A DNA stretch of 64,000 nt from Comamonadaceae bacterium ALPHA2B (GTDB lineage Bacteria; Pseudomonadota; Gammaproteobacteria; Burkholderiales; Burkholderiaceae_C), in assembly GCA_005503065.1 (NCBI GenBank), contig SCOE01000022.1, positions 1-64,000 of the forward strand. Reading direction: 5' to 3'. Under the pieces are notes generated by a model. The model was not told the DNA's origin and did not search any database. It saw nothing but the letters and a program-made list of their open reading frames with translations. Below, in pieces: positions 37,588 through 46,439 of this stretch. How positions within the stretch are numbered: position 1 is the stretch's first letter; every line of letters begins with the position of its first letter. The translations under genes were made by a program, and so were the position numbers.

Positions 37588-38241
37588 TCAGCGCGCCAGC
37601 GCACGGGCGCGCCTGCGCTCCATGCGCGCGGCCAGCAGCGACAGCGGCCAGCAGATGACGAAGTAGATGGCAGCCACGGTCGTGAACACCGGCAGCGGCT
37701 GGAAGGTGGCGTTGTTGATGATCTGGCCCGCGCGCGTGACCTCGGTGAAGCCGATGATGGCCGCCAGCGAGGTGCCCTTGATGATCTGCACCAGGTAGCC
37801 CACGGTGGGCGGCAGCGCGATCTTGAAGGCCTGCGGCAGCACCACGTCGCGCATGCGGTCGACATAGCCGAGGTTGAGCGCCTCGGCGGCCTCCCACTGC
37901 CCGCGCGGAATGGCTTCGATGCAGCCGCGCCAGATCTCGGCCAGGAAGGCGGCGCTGTTGAGCACCAGCGCCACGCCGGCCGCCACCCAGGGGTTGATGT
38001 CCAGCCCCAGCACCGGCGCACCGAAGAAGATCAGGAAGAGCTGCAGCAGCAGCGGCGTGCCCTGGAAGATCTGGATGAAGGTGCGCGACACGCCACGCGC
38101 GACGGCGTTCTCGGACACGCGCATCAGCGCGATCACGAGGCCGAGGACGGCACCGCCGACGAAGGCGATGGCCGAGAGCGCCAGGGTCCACTTGGCGGCC
38201 TCGAGGATGAAGAGGAATTCGGGAAAGCCGAAGGTGCGCAT
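37588..38241 (-). CDS. ABC transporter permease (polar amino acid type), second
   Basis: 217 residues, five or six membrane helices, HisM/GlnP type. The conserved loop GQWEAAEALNLGYVDRMRDVVLPQAFKIALPPTVG is the EAA motif. It begins 18 bp after the first permease gene and pairs with it as a heterodimer. Both belong to the same transporter as the receptor and ATPase downstream. Confidence 0.92.
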   Translation of the reverse strand: MRTFGFPEFLFILEAAKWTLALSAIAFVGGAVLGLVIALMRVSENAVARGVSRTFIQIFQGTPLLLQLFLIFFGAPVLGLDINPWVAAGVALVLNSAAFLAEIWRGCIEAIPRGQWEAAEALNLGYVDRMRDVVLPQAFKIALPPTVGYLVQIIKGTSLAAIIGFTEVTRAGQIINNATFQPLPVFTTVAAIYFVICWPLSLLAARMERRRARALAR

Positions 38242-38259
38242 GGTGGTGTCCCTCGGTCC

Positions 38260-38931
38260 TTACCGGCGGTCCGGGTAATTCAGCAGGCGCTGGTAGATCA
38301 GCTTGAACAGGCCCGAGAAGGCCAGCGCCAGCGCGAGGTAAATGCCCGCCACCACGATGTAGATCTCGAAGCTGCGGAAGGTCTGCGACTGCAGGTTGGC
38401 GGCCACCGAGGTCAGGTCGTCGGCCGAGATGACCGACACCACGGCCGAGCTCAGCATCAGCAGGATGAACTGGCTGGTGAGCGCCGGATAGATGGCTTTG
38501 AGCGCCGGCTTGATGATGACGAAGCGGAAGATCTCATGGCCCTTGAGGTTGAGCGCGCGGCCCGCCTCGATCTGGCCTTTCGGGATGGACTCGATGCCGG
38601 CGCGGATGATCTCGGTGGCGTAGGCGCCCAGGTTCACCACCATGGCCGTGAGCGCGGCCGTGTACGGCGACCAGCGCAGGCCGATGGCCGGCAGCGCGAA
38701 GAAAAAGAAGAACAGCTGCACCAGGAAGGGCGTGTTGCGGATCACCTCGATGTACGCATTCACGATGAAGCGCAGCCAGCCCGGCCCCGAGGTCTTGCCC
38801 CAGGCGCAAAGCACCGCCACCGCGAGCCCGATGAGGGTGGCGGTGAGCGACAGCTGGATGGTGATCCACGTGCCCTTGAGCAGGAGTGGCCAGGCCGCGA
38901 ACACGGCGTCGAACTGGAACTGGTAGTTCAC
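38260..38931 (-). CDS. ABC transporter permease (polar amino acid type), first gene of the kgu operon
   Basis: 223 residues from a GTG start beginning VNYQFQFDAVFAAWPLL. A longer frame runs to 39030 but would place the start upstream of the PtxS operator and adds a non-family extension, so the GTG was chosen. EAA loop KGQIEAGRALNLKGHEIFRFVIIKPALKA. The start lies 46 bp downstream of the operator. No strong ribosome site is visible. Confidence 0.85.
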   Translation of the reverse strand: MNYQFQFDAVFAAWPLLLKGTWITIQLSLTATLIGLAVAVLCAWGKTSGPGWLRFIVNAYIEVIRNTPFLVQLFFFFFALPAIGLRWSPYTAALTAMVVNLGAYATEIIRAGIESIPKGQIEAGRALNLKGHEIFRFVIIKPALKAIYPALTSQFILLMLSSAVVSVISADDLTSVAANLQSQTFRSFEIYIVVAGIYLALALAFSGLFKLIYQRLLNYPDRR

Positions 38932-38977
38932 TGAAGCAAGCGCCGGGCGGCGCGTCTGTCTCCGATGGCGCGATTCT

Positions 38978-38993
38978 ATGAAACCGGTTTCAT
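38978..38993. promoter_or_regulatory. PtxS operator
   Basis: ATGAAACCGGTTTCAT is a perfect 16-bp palindrome containing TGAAACCGGTTTCA, the palindrome reported as the PtxS target in Pseudomonas. It lies in the divergent gap between the kgu operon and a CorA-like gene, 46 bp upstream of the first permease start, a normal position for a repressor site. It is the only occurrence I found in the window. It ties the ptxS gene 6.7 kb away to this operon. Confidence 0.88.
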
Positions 38994-39123
38994 GAACGTC
39001 GATCAGGGTTTTACCTAGGGGCGTGTCCAACGCACGCCCGCGGCTGCCACCGGTGCTTCGAACGGAGCAGCCTCGGTCCTACACTGCCGCGCACCGTCGC
39101 ACATCCACTCCAACAACACGGCC

Positions 39124-40806
39124 ATGGAAGACCTGCGCATCGCCCCCGATCCCACGGCGGCACCCCTCGCTCCCCCCACGGTCCGCCACCTGCGCCAGGC
39201 ACTGCTGTGGCCGGTGCGCCTGATGCGGCCCGAGTCCGACGCGGCCGACGCGCGGCTCACGCCCTGGCAGCGGCTGCGCGACATGGGCAGCGGCTCGCCG
39301 TGGCAGGAGGTGATCGACGAATACACCGGCGACGCCAGCCGCTTCCACGAGCGCCACTACAACGAGTTCGTGAGCTTCCTGCCCTACGTGCAGCGCTTCC
39401 TCTATGGCGAGGGGCGCTCGGCGGGCCGGACCGACCACGATGGCGATTCGCCCATGCGCGTCTTCCGCCGTCACGACATCGCGGCGCTGCGCGTGGTGGC
39501 GCGGGCGGGCGACGCGCCGCGCACGCTGCAGGTGGTGCACATCGACCTGTACTTCTTCTTCGACGTCGACGTGGCGATCCTCAACGTCGAGGTCGGCACC
39601 GACGACCTGAGCCTGCCGCAGGCGCAGGAACAGCTCTACCGCTTCGGCCGCGCCTACCCGGCAGGCTGGTCCGCCGACGGCTCGGCGCTGCACTGCATGC
39701 ACAGCGTCGAGTGGCTCGATGCGCAGGGGCAGGTGCTGGCGCGCTCCGATGCGCAGCAGCGCGAGGCCTTCCTGTCCCACGTGGCCGAGCACCGCGCGCC
39801 GCGCGTGGCCAGCCACTGGGCGCATGTGATGCAGCCGCTGGTGGCCGACCACTCGGGCGAACCCGGCGCCCTGCGCTACCGGCAGATCGAGTACTACCGC
39901 ATGCCCGTCATGGCCTACCTCGCGGTGGACGACCCGCGCCGCCTCGCGCGTGCGGATTTCGTGCGGCTGGGCCTGGTCACGGGCGCCGGCGAGGGCGAAG
40001 GCGCCCTGCCCTATGCCGAAGAGCATGTGAGCGACTTCGAGTCGCGCTATTGCTACGACCGCTTCTGGTCCGAGGGCGGTGCCGCGCCGCACACGCGCTA
40101 CCTGTGCAACGGGCATGCACTGATCGTCGTGGGCGACGCACAGTCCGACTTCTTCTGCTGCCGCGACCGCGGCGTGCTGGCGCAGTTCCGGCACCAGCAT
40201 TTCATGCTGTTCCTGATCGCGCACTTCCAGAAGGCCTCGCTCCTGATGTTCTCGGCCCAGCTGGTGGAAGCGCTGCAGCGCCTGCACATCCACGACGTGC
40301 AGAGCGTCAAGCGCTTCAAGCGCGCCATCCGCGCGAGCTTCGAGCGGTTCCTGCGCTTCACGCACCGCTACTGGTTCCACGAGATCTCGGAGCAGGCCCA
40401 TGTGCGTGCGCTCTCGCACCTGTGCGCGCGCCACCTGGGCACCGACGCCCTCTACGACGAGGTGAAGGAACGCATTGCCGACATGAACGGCTACCTCGAC
40501 GCGGACAGCCTGCGCCGCCAGGCCAACACCGTGGTACGTCTCACGGTGGTCACCCTTTTCGGCCTGATCGGCACCATCACCACCGGCTTCCTGGGCATGA
40601 ACCTGCTGGCCGAGGCCGATGCACCGCTGTGGCGCAAGCTGGCGTGGTTCGCGGTGGTGGGCCTCCTGACCAGCTGGCTCACTTTCTACACGCTGATCAA
40701 GTCGCAGCGGCTGTCGGACTTCATCGACGCCCTGTCCGACAGGCGCCTGACCTGGCGCGGCAAGTTTGCGGCGCTGGGCCGCGTGTGGCGGGCCGGCGCC
40801 GACTGA
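39124..40806 (+). CDS. CorA-like membrane protein with GMN motif
   Basis: 560 residues. The long N-terminal part (1-470) is soluble and of unknown fold. Two C-terminal membrane helices span about 470-493 and 512-532. The first helix ends with GMN at 491-493 in GTITTGFLGMNLL, the motif at the mouth of CorA magnesium channels. The periplasmic loop after GMN is short and lacks the acidic MPEL of classical CorA, and the protein is much longer than CorA (about 320). A divalent cation channel or a relative with another job is possible. It is divergent from the kgu operon; the PtxS site is 130 bp upstream. Confidence 0.7.
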   Translation: MEDLRIAPDPTAAPLAPPTVRHLRQALLWPVRLMRPESDAADARLTPWQRLRDMGSGSPWQEVIDEYTGDASRFHERHYNEFVSFLPYVQRFLYGEGRSAGRTDHDGDSPMRVFRRHDIAALRVVARAGDAPRTLQVVHIDLYFFFDVDVAILNVEVGTDDLSLPQAQEQLYRFGRAYPAGWSADGSALHCMHSVEWLDAQGQVLARSDAQQREAFLSHVAEHRAPRVASHWAHVMQPLVADHSGEPGALRYRQIEYYRMPVMAYLAVDDPRRLARADFVRLGLVTGAGEGEGALPYAEEHVSDFESRYCYDRFWSEGGAAPHTRYLCNGHALIVVGDAQSDFFCCRDRGVLAQFRHQHFMLFLIAHFQKASLLMFSAQLVEALQRLHIHDVQSVKRFKRAIRASFERFLRFTHRYWFHEISEQAHVRALSHLCARHLGTDALYDEVKERIADMNGYLDADSLRRQANTVVRLTVVTLFGLIGTITTGFLGMNLLAEADAPLWRKLAWFAVVGLLTSWLTFYTLIKSQRLSDFIDALSDRRLTWRGKFAALGRVWRAGAD

Positions 40807-40860
40807 GGCTGGGCGTTCGGGCCGCTGGCGAGCCGGCGTTCATCGCTTGCTCGCGCTCCT

Positions 40861-43800
40861 TCAGTTCACGGCATAGCCCGTCGTGCGCGGCAGCCTCGCC
40901 TCGAGCGTGCCGGGCGAGGCCTTCAGGCGCGCAGGCAGGGGCCGCATGGCCCAGGACCCCGCGAACGCGCCGCGCGCCGCCAGCAGTTGGGCGCAGGGCT
41001 GTGACGCGGCATCGTGGAACACGATCGTCGGCTGTGCATAGCCCGCCGGCGGCGCACGGCCCGCGTTGCGCGAGGAGGCCAGCACGTCCTCGGTGGGCGG
41101 CACCGTCGCGCCCAGCGCCCGCCACGGCTCGCGCAGGGCGCGCGCCGCCTCGCGCTGCTCCGGCCCGTAGGCCTGGATGTAGACCAGCTTGCCGCGGCAG
41201 GCGTCGGAAGACACCAGCACCGGAGGAGACGGCATGGCCAGCGCTGCGGGCGCGGGCGACTCGGCAGGCGGCCGTGCCGGCGTGCCTTCGACGGCCGGCG
41301 CCGGGTACGGCTGGCCCGCCGGCGCAGCGGCGCCCGCCGAGGGCGACGCGCCGCCCGCCGCATCGCCCGCCGTCGGCGCCTCGGCCACCACCTCCACGTC
41401 TCGGAAGCGGACCTCGAAGGGCGCGCGCAGCCGGCCCCAGATGGCGGCCACCATCGAACTCGCGCCCGAGGCGAAGCCGCTGCAGTTGGCCTGCGGCGGC
41501 GTGAGGCCGCTGTAGTCGCGTGCCCAGTAGCGCGGCGCGCACGCCGGCGCACGCTCGGCCTGCAGGCAGTCGATGCCGTTGCCCGGATCGAGCAGGCGCG
41601 CGCAGGCCGGGCTGCTGCTCACCCGGGCGGGCGGCGCATCGCCTGCCGCACGTGCGGCGTTGTCCAGCTCCTGCTGGCAGGCCGCCTTGGCGTCGTCGAC
41701 GATGCGCACCGACAGGCGGAAATTGGCCATGAAGTTCTCGCCGCCTTCACGGCACAGCAGATCGCCGGTGCGGAGCAGTTCGGCCGCCAGCGAGGCCGGC
41801 GCCTCGCCCGGCGGCGCATTCACGCGCAGGCGCGACCAGCGCTCGGTGAGGTCCTTGAAGGCCAGGCTCTCGGCGCGCAGCTTCTCGGCGTTCTGCGTGC
41901 GCCAGGTGTCGATGCCCTGCCAGGCCGCCACGCCCAGCGTGGCCGCGGTGCCCAGCCCGAGCGACGCCGTGACGGCGCCGGCGCGGAGCACGCGCGACTG
42001 CAGCCGGCTGACGGCAATCGCGGCGCTGGCCGCACTGGCGCCGGCCGCCGGGGCGCCGGCAGCGGGCGCCGCGGCCGCGGCCCGTGCGGCCTGCCCGTCG
42101 TCGAACTCGAACAGGCCGTGGATGTCGCCCGCCACGCGCGCAAGCATGTCGCCTTCCAGCCGGTGGCCGATCTCGGCACCCAGGCGGAAGTAGCTCTCCC
42201 ACTGCGCCTCGTCGAAGAACTGGTCGGTGGTCGGCTGCTGCGGGAAAAGCGGGTGCGCGGCCTTGAAGTTCACCAGGTCGACGGGCAGCTCGGCCGACAT
42301 GTTGGGCTTGACCAGCACGATGCGCCCGGAGCGCCCGCTGGCGTAGCGCACCTCCGCCAGCGCCAGGCAGGCCTGGCTGCTCTGCGAGGCCAGGTCGCCC
42401 AGCGATCCGAACGCGCCCTCGATGCCCGGCCCCGCGCCCACGCACGGCTTGAGGAAATCGATGTCGGCATGCAGGTCGATGCGGGCGCGGCGGATCAGGT
42501 TCTCGATGTCGCTGAAGCGGTAGTCGGGATCGGCACCGCAGTCGGCGATGACGATGAGCTCGCACTCCTGCTGCAGCAGCGCGTAGGCACCGGTGTTCTC
42601 GAAATGCCCGCCGTCGCTGAGGTACCAGTCCGGCGAGCTGCTGCCTGGAAAGGCGCCAAAGCATTCGAGCAGCATGAAGTGCGTCTTGCGCACCAGGCCG
42701 CCGGCGCCCCGGCCGGCGCCGCGCTGCGCAAGGCCGGCCTCGCGGCTGTTCCACCAGTAGCCCAGCCGCAGGCCCGCGAAGACCGAGAGCGCCGCCAGCC
42801 CCCGTCGCGTGAGCCGCCCCAGGCCGGGCGACACGGCGGCGCCCGAGATGGCGGCCCAGGCGCCCAGCGTCATCGCGCCGTCGCTGCGGGCCTGCGTCCA
42901 GGGCGTGCCCGCGGCCTGCATCCAGCCCTCCGGCGCCACGGTGAGCGGCAGGCTCTTGCGGTCGCGGTTGAACAGCCGTTGCCGCGGGTCGTGGGTCTGG
43001 TTGACGCAGACGTTGACGAGGTGCACCGGCCCGCCGCTGCGGTGCGGTGCGTACTGGCGCATCGCGATGTCGTCGCCGGGATCGACCTCGCCCACCGGGA
43101 CGTCCGGCGGGTCCTGGGCCGAGAGTTCGGCCAGCGGGTCGGCGCCCAGCCGCCGGGCGTTGGCGGCGCCCAGGTAGCCGCGCACGATGCGCGCCTTGTA
43201 GAACATGTGCAGCGACGAGAGGTTGAGAAAGGCGAAGTTGCGCCCCGTGAGCAAGGCGTAGGCCGCCACCACGCCGCCGAGGACCGCCAGCCAGACCCAG
43301 CCGCGCGCGAAATCCAGCCCGGCGGGCGTGAACACCGGCAGCAGCACGCCGGCGTAGAGCACGCCGATCCACCACGCCGCCAGCACGAAGGCCACGACCA
43401 GTCCGACGAGGCTGGCGAGCGCCATCGCCGCCTGGCGGCCGATGCCGGGCGCCTCCTGCTTGCCGCTGAGCAGCAGCGGCAGCACGCCGCGCAGGCCGGC
43501 AGCGCCGACGAGCAGCACGCCGCCCCAGGAGGCGCGCGTCTTCTGCGTGTGGGCCGCGAACCACCAGGCGGCCCAGTCCAGCAGTCCAAGCAGCGCGAGC
43601 ACCAGCGCCAGCATCAGCACGCTGGCCAGCCAGTCGGTGAGGCGGTTGCGCAGCACGCCGGCCTTGGCGCCATTGCGGTTGCACACCGCGACCCCCGCCA
43701 GCGCCAGCACCCAGCCGGCCGCGAAGGCTGCGAACGCCGGCGCCAGCCAGCGCGGCGCGCCGAAGTGCTGCTGCAGCCCGTCGCGGAACACCCAGGCCAG

Positions 43801-44481
43801 CGTGCCGCCGATGCCCCACATCGCGAGCTGCCTGAGCAGGAAAAGGCGCGAGGGCCGGTCGCGCACCGACCAATAGGCCTGCGCCAGCACGATCGACAGC
43901 ACCCACGGCACGAGCAGGCCGAGCCACAGCGTGGGCAGCCGGGTGGCCTGCACCACCAGCGGGTCGACAGCCTGCGCGCCGTCCAGGTCGACGGTGGCCG
44001 CCACCGCCTCCCACATCAGCAGGTTCACCGCGGCGAGCAGTGCGCCGGTGAGCATGGCGGCGATCGCCAGCTCGATGTGCGTGCCCAGCAGGTTGCGCAG
44101 GTAGAGGGCGACGGCGAAGAGCGTGTCGCGCATGCCGCCGGGAATGAGGTAGCGCCCGTTGGCGCGCAGCCACCAGCCCAGGCGCACCTTGTCGACTTCG
44201 GCGAAGGCGCCCTCGATGGCGCGTACGTCGTCACCGCTGGCAGCGCGGGTGCACAGGCGTCCAAGGGTGGCGCCGATGTAGCCACCACCGGAGACGGTGG
44301 ACATCAGGTCGAAACGGAGCAGTTGCCGGCGCTGCGCCAATGCCTTGAGCAGGCCCAGGCAGAAGGTCGCGCTGCGGATGCCGCCGCCGGACAGCGCCAG
44401 GCCCCAGGCCCGTTGTCCAGCGTCGGTGCCATGCAGCGCCTGGCGGCGCTGCCTGACCATCTGCGCGATCGTGTCGTCCAT
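40861..44481 (-). CDS. Membrane-embedded patatin-like phospholipase
   Basis: 1206 residues. Patatin signatures are present but far apart: oxyanion loop GGGIRS at 32-37, nucleophile Ser64 in STVSGGGYIG, and catalytic Asp623 in SDGGHFENTG. Between them, roughly residues 100-450, are about eight hydrophobic segments, so a membrane domain appears to be inserted in the lipase fold. After the patatin part there is a further hydrophobic stretch near 820-840 and a Pro/Ala-rich C-terminal region. The family hydrolyses acyl ester bonds in phospholipids. The GxSxG elbow here is TVSGG, with Thr for the first Gly. The lipase gene lies upstream in the same direction. Confidence 0.8.
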   Translation of the reverse strand: MDDTIAQMVRQRRQALHGTDAGQRAWGLALSGGGIRSATFCLGLLKALAQRRQLLRFDLMSTVSGGGYIGATLGRLCTRAASGDDVRAIEGAFAEVDKVRLGWWLRANGRYLIPGGMRDTLFAVALYLRNLLGTHIELAIAAMLTGALLAAVNLLMWEAVAATVDLDGAQAVDPLVVQATRLPTLWLGLLVPWVLSIVLAQAYWSVRDRPSRLFLLRQLAMWGIGGTLAWVFRDGLQQHFGAPRWLAPAFAAFAAGWVLALAGVAVCNRNGAKAGVLRNRLTDWLASVLMLALVLALLGLLDWAAWWFAAHTQKTRASWGGVLLVGAAGLRGVLPLLLSGKQEAPGIGRQAAMALASLVGLVVAFVLAAWWIGVLYAGVLLPVFTPAGLDFARGWVWLAVLGGVVAAYALLTGRNFAFLNLSSLHMFYKARIVRGYLGAANARRLGADPLAELSAQDPPDVPVGEVDPGDDIAMRQYAPHRSGGPVHLVNVCVNQTHDPRQRLFNRDRKSLPLTVAPEGWMQAAGTPWTQARSDGAMTLGAWAAISGAAVSPGLGRLTRRGLAALSVFAGLRLGYWWNSREAGLAQRGAGRGAGGLVRKTHFMLLECFGAFPGSSSPDWYLSDGGHFENTGAYALLQQECELIVIADCGADPDYRFSDIENLIRRARIDLHADIDFLKPCVGAGPGIEGAFGSLGDLASQSSQACLALAEVRYASGRSGRIVLVKPNMSAELPVDLVNFKAAHPLFPQQPTTDQFFDEAQWESYFRLGAEIGHRLEGDMLARVAGDIHGLFEFDDGQAARAAAAAPAAGAPAAGASAASAAIAVSRLQSRVLRAGAVTASLGLGTAATLGVAAWQGIDTWRTQNAEKLRAESLAFKDLTERWSRLRVNAPPGEAPASLAAELLRTGDLLCREGGENFMANFRLSVRIVDDAKAACQQELDNAARAAGDAPPARVSSSPACARLLDPGNGIDCLQAERAPACAPRYWARDYSGLTPPQANCSGFASGASSMVAAIWGRLRAPFEVRFRDVEVVAEAPTAGDAAGGASPSAGAAAPAGQPYPAPAVEGTPARPPAESPAPAALAMPSPPVLVSSDACRGKLVYIQAYGPEQREAARALREPWRALGATVPPTEDVLASSRNAGRAPPAGYAQPTIVFHDAASQPCAQLLAARGAFAGSWAMRPLPARLKASPGTLEARLPRTTGYAVN

Positions 44482-44559
44482 GTCGGCTCGTTCGAATCGT
44501 GAAATCCTTCACGCATCGACGGCCTGTGCCCATCCCGCAAATGGCCTATGACGGTGAGC

Positions 44560-44630
44560 AATTGCTACTGAATTGATAGCTGCTTGCGCCCGCCCCATGA
44601 GAGCTGTAGCCACTTTTTGCCTTGAAGCTT
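44560..44630 (+). repeat. Dispersed repeat R2, copy 2
   Basis: ATTGCTACTGAATTGATAGC then TGCTTGCGCC, AGAGCTGTAGCCAC and TTTTTGCCTTGAAGC. This is the longest R2 copy, in the 157-bp gap between lipase and patatin genes. GCTACTG...TGATAGC and the trailing block resemble dispersed repeats I know from Acidovorax and relatives. Low GC compared with surroundings. Confidence 0.65.
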
Positions 44631-44638
44631 GTGCCGCT

Positions 44639-46234
44639 TCAGCCCCAGGCGCTGACCTCCAGCCGCACCTTGCCGGTGATGCCTGGCCGGCTGAGCGCCG
44701 CGCCCTGGGTCGACAGCGGCACGACGAACTCGAGCTTGTCGTCCTTCACGCGCTGGTAGGTGGTGGGCAGCGAGGCGCGCCCGGCGGTGTCGGTCTGCCA
44801 GCCGTACTTCACGTTCCACTGTCCGCCCACCGCGCCGTCGGGCGGCGGCGCCATCTCGACCACCAGCGTGTCGCGAAAGAGCGAGCTGCCTTCGTAGTGG
44901 CCATCGAGCCAGAACTTCTTGTCCACCTGGTAGTCGGGCACGCGCACGCCGAGCGTCATGGCGTAGGCCAGCGTGGGCCGATCGCGGTTGACGCGCGCGC
45001 GGTTGGCCAGGAAGACCGTCGAGAGATAGATCGAGCGGCGCTCGGCGCTGGCCGGATCGGTGAGCTCCTTGTGCGTGCGGCAGGCGGGCGAATCTTCCTC
45101 GGCGATGCGCCTGCTGAGGTACCAGCGCTTGCCGCGCGGGGCGGCGAGCAGTTCCACCTGGTAGAGCGCGTCGACGTCGGCGTCCTGCGGAATATCGGGC
45201 GGCAGCGCGACCTGGTCGACGTCGAACCACAGGTCCACGCGCACGTCGCCGAAGAGGAAGCGCGTGAGGTTCTGGTAGGCCTCCTCGGAGTTGACGATGC
45301 CGAAGTAGCCGGAGTGCGAGCGGTAGGTGTAGGCGGTGGCCACGGGCGTGCGCCGGCCGTTCGCGTCGGTGCCGCACAGCGTGGCGTTGTCGATGCGCAC
45401 GAGCCCGTCGCTGCCGTGGCCGGCGAACATGCGCGCCACGCCTTGCGCGGCCTCGTAGTCGCCGCGGTTGCTGCCGACCATGCAGAAGAAGCGGCTCGCC
45501 GGCGGCCGGATGTCGGCAGGAAGAGCGTCCACGCGCCCATCCACCGCGCGGCTGCCCAGGAAGTCCGCCATCTTCTCGCGGTTGAAGGTGTTGATCTCGG
45601 CGACGGAGAGCCAGCTCGGCACGTTGATGCCGGCCGCGTCGATGCCGTTGTGCGGCGTCGCATAGGTGAAGACCTTGTCGACGCAGTCGCGCGCCGCATC
45701 GTCGCCGAGCGCGGGGTTCTGCAGGAAGGCGCGCACCACGAGGCCGCCCATCGAGTGGGCGACCAGGTAGCAGCGGAATGCCTCCTGGCGGTAGGCCGGG
45801 CCTTCGCGCTGCGCCACCAGGTCGCGCACGCGCAGGATGAGCCGGCTCAGGCCCTGCGCGTAGAAGCGGATGTCGCGCGCCTGGCCGTCGCCCAGCAGCC
45901 CCGAGCCGCTGTCGTAGTAGCGGTAGACGACGATCGATGCGGCGGGCATGCCGTCGGCATCGGCGCCGTCGTCGCGGGGCGGGGGCTTCCAGTCCTCGTC
46001 GAGGATGTCCAGGCCGTTCTGGTAGCAGTTCTGGTAGCCGAAGTCGGAGATCAGCCGCACCACCGGCGACTCGAACACGAACTTCTGCGCCGCCGCCTTC
46101 TTGTCGACCGTGGCACGGTACACGGTCGAGCCGGCGTTGAAGCCGCAGAAGGGGTCGGCCGCGGTCTCGTCGCGCTCCGAGCTCGTCATCGCGTAGCCGC
46201 GGACGTAGATGATGGGATGGCGGTTGTCGGGCAT
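44639..46234 (-). CDS. Alpha/beta-hydrolase lipase/esterase
   Basis: 531 residues. After a short N-terminal strand IIYVRGYAM, the nucleophile elbow is Ser161 in VAHSMGGLVV. Later YATPHNGIDAAG resembles triacylglycerol-lipase sequences; the last 150 residues form an additional beta-rich domain of unknown role (DVRVDLWFDVDQVALPPDI onward). No signal peptide is visible. The ATG beginning MPDNRHP, preceded by GGAG, was preferred over one 22 codons earlier. It is upstream of the patatin gene in the same direction, so two lipolytic proteins are made together. Confidence 0.82.
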   Translation of the reverse strand: MPDNRHPIIYVRGYAMTSSERDETAADPFCGFNAGSTVYRATVDKKAAAQKFVFESPVVRLISDFGYQNCYQNGLDILDEDWKPPPRDDGADADGMPAASIVVYRYYDSGSGLLGDGQARDIRFYAQGLSRLILRVRDLVAQREGPAYRQEAFRCYLVAHSMGGLVVRAFLQNPALGDDAARDCVDKVFTYATPHNGIDAAGINVPSWLSVAEINTFNREKMADFLGSRAVDGRVDALPADIRPPASRFFCMVGSNRGDYEAAQGVARMFAGHGSDGLVRIDNATLCGTDANGRRTPVATAYTYRSHSGYFGIVNSEEAYQNLTRFLFGDVRVDLWFDVDQVALPPDIPQDADVDALYQVELLAAPRGKRWYLSRRIAEEDSPACRTHKELTDPASAERRSIYLSTVFLANRARVNRDRPTLAYAMTLGVRVPDYQVDKKFWLDGHYEGSSLFRDTLVVEMAPPPDGAVGGQWNVKYGWQTDTAGRASLPTTYQRVKDDKLEFVVPLSTQGAALSRPGITGKVRLEVSAWG

Positions 46235-46439
46235 CGGGGTCTCCAGGCGTGGCCGGCGGGCACTATGGCGCGGTGCGCCCTGCCTGCACATCCGCCGCAT
46301 GGCCTAGCCGCAGCGTGGAGATGCGAGGCCCGCAACAATGCGAAACACGCCGATACCGCGTCGAAATGACGTGCCCCGCCGGCAGCGACGATGCTCGGCC
46401 GTCGCCATCGCACACCGCCGGCGCTCAACGTTGGACTTC

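Noticed and set aside
38932-39030. Extended N-terminus of the first kgu permease, starting at 39030
   Set aside because: It would cover the PtxS operator and adds residues not found in the family; the GTG at 38931 fits better.
44639-46234. The lipase and patatin as type VI secretion effectors with immunity genes
   Set aside because: No VgrG, PAAR, Hcp, adaptor or candidate immunity gene is adjacent, and the patatin has many membrane helices.
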